Part shown: piece by piece, positions 16,184-22,993 of the stretch
Layout of the letters: the number at the start of each line of letters is the position of its first letter
Numbering within the stretch: the stretch's first letter is position 1
NCBI RefSeq assembly: GCF_003402475.1
Contig: NZ_BFAB01000012.1
Location: forward strand, 93,504 to 157,503
Direction of reading: 5' to 3'
Origin: Mycobacterium sp. MFM001
GTDB lineage: Bacteria; Actinomycetota; Actinomycetes; Mycobacteriales; Mycobacteriaceae
DNA length: 64,000 bases
Made by a program: the position numbers and the translations under genes
Notes under the pieces: generated by a model
Databases searched by the model: none
What the model saw: the letters and a program-made list of their open reading frames with translations, nothing else
Told to the model about the DNA's origin: nothing

Positions 16184-16870
16184 ATGGGTTATCCCGACGT
16201 CTGGGTCGTCGTTCCAGCCTTCAACGAAGCCAGTGTCATCGGCGAGGTGATCGCCGACGTCCGCTCGGTCTTCGACAACGTCGTCTGCGTCGACGACGGC
16301 AGCCGCGACGGCACCGGCGACGTCGCGCTGGCGGCCGGGGCCCATTTGGTGCGCCACCCGGTGAACCTCGGCCAGGGCGCGGCCATCCAGACCGGTGTCG
16401 AGTACGCCCGTCGGCAGCCCGGGGCGCAGGTTTTCGTCACGTTCGACGGCGACGGTCAGCACCGGGTGAAGGACGTCGTGACCATGGTCGACCGGCTGGC
16501 CGCCGGCGACGTCGACATCGTGATCGGCACCCGCTTCGGCCGCGGCGTCAGCCGACCGCCGCTGGCCAAGCGCCTGGTGCTGCGCACCGCGGCGTGGCTC
16601 AGCCCACGCGGGCGGCGGCTGGGATTGACCGACACCAACAACGGCCTTCGGGTGTTCAACAAGACCGTCGCGGACGGACTGGACATCACGATGAGCGGGA
16701 TGAGCCACGCCACCGAGTTCATCATGCTGATCGCCGAAAACCGTTGGCGGGTAACCGAAGAGCCGGTCGAAGTGCTCTACACAGACTACTCGAAGTCCAA
16801 GGGCCAGCCGCTGCTGAACGGCGTCAACATCATCTTCGACGGGTTCTTGCGAGGAAGGATGCCGCGATGA
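16184..16870 (+). CDS. ppgS: polyprenyl-phosphate N-acetylgalactosaminyl transferase PpgS
   Basis: A 228-residue family 2 glycosyltransferase with the VVVPAFNEAS nucleotide-sugar opening, Asp37-Asp38 in VDDGS and the metal-binding DGDGQH at residues 88-93. It matches Rv3631 (PpgS), which transfers GalNAc from UDP-GalNAc to polyprenyl phosphate, the donor for the galactosamine decoration of arabinogalactan. It lacks membrane helices and overlaps by ATGA with the DUF2304 membrane protein that assists it in M. tuberculosis. The assignment rests on sequence pattern plus conserved neighbourhood. Confidence 0.88.
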   Translation: MGYPDVWVVVPAFNEASVIGEVIADVRSVFDNVVCVDDGSRDGTGDVALAAGAHLVRHPVNLGQGAAIQTGVEYARRQPGAQVFVTFDGDGQHRVKDVVTMVDRLAAGDVDIVIGTRFGRGVSRPPLAKRLVLRTAAWLSPRGRRLGLTDTNNGLRVFNKTVADGLDITMSGMSHATEFIMLIAENRWRVTEEPVEVLYTDYSKSKGQPLLNGVNIIFDGFLRGRMPR

Positions 16871-17208
16871 ACTGGATCCAGGTACTGCTGATCGTGTCGA
16901 TCGTCGCGCTGCTGGTGTACCTGTTGCGTTCGCGGCGCAGCGCGCAGTCGAAGGCGTGGGTCAAGGTCGGCTATGTGGTGTTCGTGCTCGCGGCGGTCTA
17001 CGCGGTGCTGCGGCCGAATGACACCACGGTGGTGGCACATTGGCTCGGGGTGGCGCGCGGCACCGACCTGATGCTCTACGCGCTGATCATCGCGTTCAGC
17101 TTCACCACGCTGAGCACGTATTTGCGGTTCAAGGACCTGGAGTTGCGTTACGCGCGACTGGCCAGGGCCATCGCGCTGGAGGGAGCACGGGCACCCGAAC
17201 AGCGCTAG
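16867..17208 (+). CDS. DUF2304 membrane partner of PpgS (Rv3632 homologue)
   Basis: A 113-residue protein with three hydrophobic helices and a charged cytoplasmic end (FKDLELRYARLARAIAL), typical of DUF2304. In M. tuberculosis the matching Rv3632 strongly increases PpgS activity, probably by docking it at the membrane. The ATG at 16867 overlaps the ppgS stop (ATGA); the longer open frame upstream is only the ppgS shadow. Its stop overlaps that of convergent galE1. Confidence 0.9.
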   Translation: MNWIQVLLIVSIVALLVYLLRSRRSAQSKAWVKVGYVVFVLAAVYAVLRPNDTTVVAHWLGVARGTDLMLYALIIAFSFTTLSTYLRFKDLELRYARLARAIALEGARAPEQR

Positions 17209-18149
17209 TCGGTGGGTGTGTGCCGAAAGTATTCGACGGTGCGGCGCAGGCCTTCCTCCAGCTGTACCTGCGGACGCCAATCCAAAACCTTTGCGGCCAA
17301 ACCGATGTCGAGGCAGGAACGCTTGAGGTCGCCCAGCCGCGGCGGGGCGTATTCCGGATCGTCGGGCGCGCCGACAGCAGCTGCCACCGCCGAATGTAGT
17401 TGCCGGTCCGAGGTTTCCACGCCGGTGCCGATGTTGAACCGCTGCCCGCCACCTTTCTCGCCCGCGGCTCTGACGAAGGCGTCCACCACGTCGTCGACGT
17501 AGACATAGTCGCGGGTGTTGGTCCCGTCGCCGAACACCCGGGTGGGCTTGCCGGACAACAGCGCCTGGGCGAAGATGGCCACCACGCCGGCTTCGCCGTG
17601 CGGATCCTGGCGCGGGCCATAGACATTCGCCGGCGCGATGTGTGAGCATTCCAGCCCGTAGAGATGGCGGAACGCGTTGAGGTAAATCTCCCCCGCCACC
17701 TTGCCTGCGGCATACGGCGACGCCGGATCGGTGGGCACCGTCTCCGGAGTGGGGTAGACCGGCGGCGTCCCGTAGATGGATCCGCCCGACGACGTGTGCA
17801 CCACCTTGCGCACACCGGTGCACCGTGCCGCCTCGGCGAGCCTGATGGTGCCGACGACGTTCACCGAGGCGTCGAATTGCGGGTCGGCCACCGAGTGCCG
17901 CACGTCGATCTGGGCGGCCAGATGGAACACCACTTCTGGCCGGTGTTCGGCGAGGATGGCCTGCATATCCGCGGTCACGATGTCGGCCTCGACGAAGACA
18001 AACTCGGGGTTGTCGGCCAGGTGCTCGAGGTTGGTGGCCCGTCCCGACGCGAAGTTGTCCAGGCCCACCACCGAGCCGCCGTCGGCGATCAAACGGTCGA
18101 CTAGCGTCGACCCGATGAATCCGGCTGCCCCGGTGACCAGTGCGCGCAC
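17205..18149 (-). CDS. galE1: UDP-sugar 4-epimerase GalE1
   Basis: A 314-residue extended short-chain dehydrogenase. The NAD-binding GAAGFIGS is at residues 7-14, Ser120/Ser121 and the YAAGK catalytic pair are at 146-150, and NVYGPRQDP forms part of the sugar-binding site. It matches Rv3634c, a UDP-galactose 4-epimerase. Next to ppgS it may also supply UDP-GalNAc, which is inference. The start is GTG 18149, with a TATGGT hexamer 6 bp upstream suggesting a leaderless transcript. M. tuberculosis Rv3633, which lies between ppgS and galE1 there, is absent. Confidence 0.92.
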   Translation of the reverse strand: MRALVTGAAGFIGSTLVDRLIADGGSVVGLDNFASGRATNLEHLADNPEFVFVEADIVTADMQAILAEHRPEVVFHLAAQIDVRHSVADPQFDASVNVVGTIRLAEAARCTGVRKVVHTSSGGSIYGTPPVYPTPETVPTDPASPYAAGKVAGEIYLNAFRHLYGLECSHIAPANVYGPRQDPHGEAGVVAIFAQALLSGKPTRVFGDGTNTRDYVYVDDVVDAFVRAAGEKGGGQRFNIGTGVETSDRQLHSAVAAAVGAPDDPEYAPPRLGDLKRSCLDIGLAAKVLDWRPQVQLEEGLRRTVEYFRHTPTD

Positions 18150-19917
18150 CGGCCCACCATACAGAGGGGTCGCCGCGGTCGCCGTAGCCCTGGTCGCCGT
18201 GCAGCTGGTAATCCGCGGGGTGCTGGCGTTTCGGGGCTACTTCTATTGGGACGACCTGATTCTGATCGGTCGCGCGGGCACGCATAACCTGCTGTCGCCG
18301 TCGTATCTGTTCGACGACCACGACGGCCACGTGATGCCGGCCGCCTACCTGGTCGCGGGCGCCATCACCAGGCTCGCGCCGCTGAACTGGACCGGTCCCG
18401 CGATCAGCCTGGTGGTGCTGCAGCTGCTGGCCTCGCTGGCCTTGTTGCGGGCGCTGCACGTCATCCTGGGCTGGCGGCCGGTGTTGCTGATCCCGTTGAC
18501 CTTCGCGCTGTTCACGCCGCTGGGTATCACCGGTTTCGCGTGGTGGGCCGCGGCGCTGAACTCGCTGCCGATGCTGGCCGCGCTGGCCTGGGTTTGCGGC
18601 GATGCTGTGCTGCTGGTGCGCACCGGCAACCGGCGCTACGCGGTGACCGGCGTGCTGGTCTACCTCGGCGGCCTGCTCTTCTTCGAGAAGGCGGCAGTGA
18701 TCCCGTTCGTCGCCTTCGCCGTCGTCGCACTGCTATGCCACGTCCAGGGCGAGCCCGCGTTGCGGACCGCATGGCGCGGTGGTGTCCGGTTGTGGACGGC
18801 GTCGCTGGCGCTGACCGCCGCGTGGATCGCGGTGTATCTCGTCGTGGTCGATCAGCAGCGCTGGAGCACCGACCTGGCGATGACGTGGGATCTGTTGCGC
18901 CGCTCGGTGACCCACGGGATCGTGCCGGGTCTGGTCGGCGGGCCTTGGGCGTGGGACCGTTGGGCGCCCGCGTCGCCGTGGGCGGTGCCGCCGGTTGCGG
19001 TGCGGGTGCTCGGCTGGCTGGTGCTGGCTCTCGCACTGGCGGTCACGCTGCTGCGCAAGCAGCGGATTGGGTTGGTGTGGCTGACCGCGGCCGGCTATGC
19101 GGTCGCGTGCCAAGTGCCGATCTATCTGATGCGCTCGTCGCGGTTCACCGCGCTCGAGCTGGCCCAGACGTTGCGGTACTTCCCTGACCTGGTGGTTGTT
19201 TTGGCGCTGCTGGCCGCGGTGGGCTTCTGCGCGCCGAACCGCCCGTCGTCGCACTGGCTGGATGCGTCCCTTGTCCGCAGCGTGGTGACGACGGGCGTGG
19301 CGGCGCTGTTCGTGGCCAGCTGCTGGTATTCCACAGCGACGTTTCTGACGTCGTGGCGCGACAACCCGGCCAAGCCCTATCTGCAGAACGCGCAGCGAAG
19401 TCTGGGGCACGCGGCGTCGACCGCGCCGCTGCTGGACCAGGACGTCGACCCGCTGGTGTTGGGCCGGGTGGCCTGGCCGGAAAACCTGGCCAGTCACATG
19501 TTCGCGCTTGTGCGGGATCGGCCCGAATTCGCTGCTGTCACAACGCAATTGCGGATGCTGGACAGTTCCGGCCGGCTGGTCGACGCGCGCGTGGCGTGGA
19601 CCCGCGCAATCGTGCCCGGTCCCGCGCCGCAGTGCGGATACTTCGTGCAGCCCGACATGCCGGCGTCGCTTGCTCTCGACGGGCCGCTGCTGCCTGCGGA
19701 CTGGACGGCCGAGATCAACTACCTGGCCAACAGCGACGGCTCGATGACGATGTCGCTGTCCGACGGCTCCCCCGTCAAGGTCCCGGTGCATCCCGGGCTC
19801 AACCGGGTCTACGTCCGGTTGTCCGGGGCGGGCAATGCGATCTCGGCGCGGGCGGACACCGCCGCGCTGTCGGTGTGCATCGCCTCGGGGCCGGTGGGAT
19901 ATGTGGTGCCGGTCTAG
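18133..19917 (+). CDS. large integral membrane protein (Rv3635 homologue)
   Basis: A 594-residue protein. It has about ten transmembrane helices in the first 400 residues, an early YFYWDDLILIGRA loop reminiscent of the acidic loop of GT-C membrane glycosyltransferases, and a C-terminal extracellular domain of about 180 residues. Length and position match Rv3635. Its role is not established; a GT-C-type cell-wall transferase fits the neighbours. GTG 18133 is the most sensible start, but it overlaps the 5' end of divergent galE1 by 17 bp. A later GTG at 18199 would cut into the first helix. Confidence 0.82.
   Translation: MTSARTGPPYRGVAAVAVALVAVQLVIRGVLAFRGYFYWDDLILIGRAGTHNLLSPSYLFDDHDGHVMPAAYLVAGAITRLAPLNWTGPAISLVVLQLLASLALLRALHVILGWRPVLLIPLTFALFTPLGITGFAWWAAALNSLPMLAALAWVCGDAVLLVRTGNRRYAVTGVLVYLGGLLFFEKAAVIPFVAFAVVALLCHVQGEPALRTAWRGGVRLWTASLALTAAWIAVYLVVVDQQRWSTDLAMTWDLLRRSVTHGIVPGLVGGPWAWDRWAPASPWAVPPVAVRVLGWLVLALALAVTLLRKQRIGLVWLTAAGYAVACQVPIYLMRSSRFTALELAQTLRYFPDLVVVLALLAAVGFCAPNRPSSHWLDASLVRSVVTTGVAALFVASCWYSTATFLTSWRDNPAKPYLQNAQRSLGHAASTAPLLDQDVDPLVLGRVAWPENLASHMFALVRDRPEFAAVTTQLRMLDSSGRLVDARVAWTRAIVPGPAPQCGYFVQPDMPASLALDGPLLPADWTAEINYLANSDGSMTMSLSDGSPVKVPVHPGLNRVYVRLSGAGNAISARADTAALSVCIASGPVGYVVPV
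18156..18161 (-). promoter_or_regulatory. leaderless -10 element for galE1
   Basis: On the minus strand TATGGT ends 6 nt before the galE1 GTG at 18149. It lies inside the first codons of the divergent Rv3635-like gene if that gene starts at 18133. Confidence 0.4.
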
Positions 19918-19965
19918 GCGCGAGGGTGCGCAGAATGCCAACGCTCGCGGCCCAAGAAAAGTGAG

Positions 19966-20038
19966 AGCCACCTAACGGAATCGAACCGTTGACCTGCTCA
20001 TTACGAGTGAGCCGCTCTGCCGACTGAGCTAAGGTGGC
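19966..20038 (-). tRNA. tRNA-Thr (anticodon CGT)
   Basis: 73 bases fold as a tRNA on the minus strand: the acceptor stem GCCACCT pairs with AGGTGGC, followed by a discriminator T. The D-loop has AGTCGGCAGAG, the anticodon loop CTCGTAA reads CGT, and the T-arm has GGTTCGATTCC. No encoded CCA follows. It lies upstream of holB on the other side of the Rv3635-like gene. Confidence 0.95.
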
Positions 20039-20061
20039 ATGCCCTGCGGGGCGGCACGAGT

Positions 20062-21264
20062 CTACAGGCCGGCCCGCAGCTCCTGGCCGATGGTGGCGAC
20101 CATCGCGTCGACGGCGAACTTCGGCTTGACGTTGATCGCCAGCGCTTCGCGGCACTCCAGCACAGCCTCGATGCAGCGCAACAACCGCGCGGGCGTCGCG
20201 TGCGCGGCCATCGCGGCCACCCGGTCGGCCATGTCGGGATGGTTGGCCGCCACGCTGCGCGCCCCGGACGACACCAGCAGCGCGTCCCGGAAGTAGGTCG
20301 CCAGGTCGATCAACGCGCGGTCCAGGGCGTCCCGCGACGCCCGGGTCTGCCGCGACTTCTGCCGTCGCTCAAGGTCTCTGATCGCGCCGGTGGCGCCGCG
20401 CAGCGCACTCGCGGTGCCCTTGCCGGTGCCGCCCGCGCCCAGCGCCGTCCGCAGCTCTTCGGTTTCGGCCTCGTCGCGATCGGCGGTCAGCACCGCGGCC
20501 TCGGCCTCGGCGGCCGCCACCAACTCCTCGGCGGCCGCGTATGCCCGCGACGGTGTGGCCGCGTCGCGCGCCAGCCCCAGCGCTCGCTGCCGTCGCTCAC
20601 GGGCCTCCGGGTCGGTGGCCAGCCGTCGCGCCCGGCCCACATGTCCACCGCTGACCGATGCCGCCCAATTCGCCGTCTCGGCGTCCAGTCCGTCGGCCTC
20701 GACCAGCACCTGCGCTATTGCCGCCGCCGACGGGGTCACCAGCGCGATGTGCCGGCAGCGCGACCGCAGGGTGATCGCGATGTCCTCGGGGTCCACCGAC
20801 GGCGCGCAGAGCAGGAACACGGTCGACGGCGGCGGTTCCTCGACGACCTTCAGCAACGCGTTCGCCGCGCCCTCGGTCAGCCGGTCGGCATCCTCGATCA
20901 GGACAATCTGCCAGCGTCCGGTGCTCGGCCGCCGCGATGCGATCTGCACGATGGCCCGCATGTCGTCGACGCCGATCGACAGCCCCTCGGGAATCACCCG
21001 CCGCACGTCGGCGTGAGTACCTGCCATCGTCGTCGTGCAGGCCCGGCATTCGCCGCAGCCGGGCACCCCCGGCGAGGTGCACTGCAGCGCCGCCGCGAAG
21101 CACAACGCCGCGACCGAGCGGCCCGACCCCGGCGGGCCGGTGATCAGCCAGGCATGCGACATGGCCGCGCTGTGAGCCGAATCACCGCGCGCGGCCTGCG
21201 CCGCGGCCACCAGCTCGGCTTCGACCGGCTGCTGGCCGACCAGCCGCGCAAAAACCCCGGACAT
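20062..21264 (-). CDS. holB: DNA polymerase III delta' subunit
   Basis: A 400-residue clamp-loader subunit. A Walker-A-like GPPGSGRS lies near residue 45, zinc-ribbon cysteines occur in PGCGECRAC, a DADRLTEGAANALLKVVEEPP segment follows, and an SRC motif (RSRCRH) is present. The phosphate-loop lysine is replaced by Arg, as expected for delta', which need not hydrolyse ATP. The length is close to Rv3644c. ATG 21264 (MSGVFARLVGQ) is preferred over 21276 because a TAGTGT hexamer sits 8 bp upstream, implying a leaderless start. Confidence 0.92.
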   Translation of the reverse strand: MSGVFARLVGQQPVEAELVAAAQAARGDSAHSAAMSHAWLITGPPGSGRSVAALCFAAALQCTSPGVPGCGECRACTTTMAGTHADVRRVIPEGLSIGVDDMRAIVQIASRRPSTGRWQIVLIEDADRLTEGAANALLKVVEEPPPSTVFLLCAPSVDPEDIAITLRSRCRHIALVTPSAAAIAQVLVEADGLDAETANWAASVSGGHVGRARRLATDPEARERRQRALGLARDAATPSRAYAAAEELVAAAEAEAAVLTADRDEAETEELRTALGAGGTGKGTASALRGATGAIRDLERRQKSRQTRASRDALDRALIDLATYFRDALLVSSGARSVAANHPDMADRVAAMAAHATPARLLRCIEAVLECREALAINVKPKFAVDAMVATIGQELRAGL

Positions 21265-21272
21265 CACAGGCA

Positions 21273-21278
21273 ACACTA
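21273..21278 (-). promoter_or_regulatory. -10 element for holB
   Basis: On the minus strand TAGTGT precedes the holB ATG by 8 nt. It sits inside the 14-bp spacer between holB and the divergent adenylate cyclase, so the two promoters must overlap opposite genes. Confidence 0.4.
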
Positions 21279-22958
21279 GTGCCGGCTGCCGACACGCTTT
21301 TTGGCTACTTCTTCGTCCCCGCCGACCGATACGGTGGGTCCGTGAGCACGGCAGCGGAACTCCCTGGGCGGATCAGTGGATTCGTCCAGTGGGTGCTGCG
21401 TACCCCGTGGCCGGTGTTCTTGCTGAGCGTCATCCAGGCCGACATCATCGGCGCGCTGTTCGTGTTCGGCTTCCTGCGGTACGGATTGCCGCCCGAAGAC
21501 CGCATCGAGCTGCAGGACCTGCCGGGCGTCAACCTGGCGATCTTCGGGTTGGCGCTGGTGGTCCTCTTCGGCATCGGATCGTCGATAAGCGTGCGGCTGC
21601 TTTTGCCGGTGTTCCGCTGGCAGCGCCGCGACGGCATGTTCGCCGACACCGAGCCAGCCACCACCGAGCTGGCCCGCAGCCGCGCGCTGCGGATGCCGTT
21701 CTATCGCGTGCTGATCAGCATGGGCTACTGGTCGGTCGGCGGCACCATCTTCATCGTCGCCAGCTGGCGCGAGACCAGCCACCTGGCACCGGTAGTGGCC
21801 GTGTCCGTCGCGCTGGGCGCGGCCGCCACCGCGATCATCGGCTACCTGCAATCCGAACGGGTACTGCGACCGGTCGCCGTCGCCGCGCTGCGCGGCGGGC
21901 AGCCGGAAAACATCGCAGCGCCCGGTGTGATCCTGCGGCAGCTGCTGACCTGGGGGCTGTCCACCGGCGTGCCGCTGCTGGCCATCGTGCTGGCCGTGGT
22001 GGCCGACAAGGCGTCCCTACTGCATGCACCGCCGGAAAGCTTGTTCAACCCAATCCTGTTGATGGCGCTGGTCGCATTGGTGATCGGGTTCGCCAGCACC
22101 CTGCTGGTGGCCATGTCGATCGCCGACCCGCTGCGCCAGCTTCGCTGGGCGCTCGGCGAGGTGCAGCACGGAAACTACAACGCGCACATGCAGATCTACG
22201 ACGCCAGCGAGCTGGGCCTGCTGCAGGCCGGCTTCAACGACATGGTGCGCGACCTGGCCGAGCGGCAGCGGCTGCGCGACCTGTTCGGTCGCTACGTGGG
22301 CGAAGACGTGGCACGGCGTGCCCTGGAGCGCGGCACCGAACTGGGCGGCCAGGAGCGCGACGTCGCGGTGCTGTTCGTCGACATGGTGGGCTCGACCCAG
22401 CTGGCGTCCACCCGGCCGCCCGCCGAGGTCGTCAGCCTGCTCAACGAGTTCTTCCGGGTGGTGGTCGACACCGTCGGCCGGCACGGCGGATTCGTCAACA
22501 AATTCCAGGGTGACGCCGCGCTGGCGATCTTCGGCGCGCCGATCGAGCACCCGGACGCGTCCGGCGGCGCGCTGGCGGCGGCCCGCGAACTGCACGACGC
22601 GCTACTGCCGGTGCTCGGTTCGTTGGAGTTCGGCATCGGGGTGTCTGCCGGGCGAGCCATCGCCGGACACATCGGCGCGCAGGCCCGCTTCGAGTACACC
22701 GTGATCGGTGACCCGGTCAACGAGGCCGCCCGGCTGACCGAGCTGGCCAAGCTCGAAGAGGGCCACGTGCTGGCGTCGGCGATCGCGGTCAGCGGCGCGC
22801 TGGACGCCGAAGCGCTGTGCTGGGATGTCGGCGAAGTGGTCTCACTACGCGGTCGCACCGCACCCACCCAGCTGGCCCGGCCGTTGAATCTGGCTGCGCA
22901 GGAAGAGGTTTCCGACCAAGCTGGCGCGAAACAGAAGCTAGGGTCGTCGAACCCCTGA
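21279..22958 (+). CDS. membrane class III adenylate cyclase with HAMP domain (Rv3645 homologue)
   Basis: 559 residues: six predicted transmembrane helices, a HAMP linker (MSIADPLRQLRWALGEVQ), then a class III cyclase domain from about residue 360. Catalytic marks include the metal aspartate in LFVDMVGSTQLA, NKFQGDAALAIFG and the transition-state region VIGDPVNEAARL. It makes cAMP, which would feed the Crp protein encoded at 50757-51431. The GTG at 21279 gives an N terminus resembling Rv3645. GTG 21342 is an alternative, with TACGGT 6 bp upstream and a shorter 538-residue product. Confidence 0.92.
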   Translation: MPAADTLFGYFFVPADRYGGSVSTAAELPGRISGFVQWVLRTPWPVFLLSVIQADIIGALFVFGFLRYGLPPEDRIELQDLPGVNLAIFGLALVVLFGIGSSISVRLLLPVFRWQRRDGMFADTEPATTELARSRALRMPFYRVLISMGYWSVGGTIFIVASWRETSHLAPVVAVSVALGAAATAIIGYLQSERVLRPVAVAALRGGQPENIAAPGVILRQLLTWGLSTGVPLLAIVLAVVADKASLLHAPPESLFNPILLMALVALVIGFASTLLVAMSIADPLRQLRWALGEVQHGNYNAHMQIYDASELGLLQAGFNDMVRDLAERQRLRDLFGRYVGEDVARRALERGTELGGQERDVAVLFVDMVGSTQLASTRPPAEVVSLLNEFFRVVVDTVGRHGGFVNKFQGDAALAIFGAPIEHPDASGGALAAARELHDALLPVLGSLEFGIGVSAGRAIAGHIGAQARFEYTVIGDPVNEAARLTELAKLEEGHVLASAIAVSGALDAEALCWDVGEVVSLRGRTAPTQLARPLNLAAQEEVSDQAGAKQKLGSSNP

Positions 22959-22993
22959 AATCACAGCCCTGACTTCTGTTTGGCGGCTAAGCG

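Noticed and set aside
16786..18459. 557-codon open frame on the minus strand
   Set aside because: It covers galE1 and parts of two other genes in a wrong frame, with shuffled composition.
20937..21143. short plus-strand ORF opposite holB
   Set aside because: It is Arg/Pro-rich antisense of the Walker region of holB.
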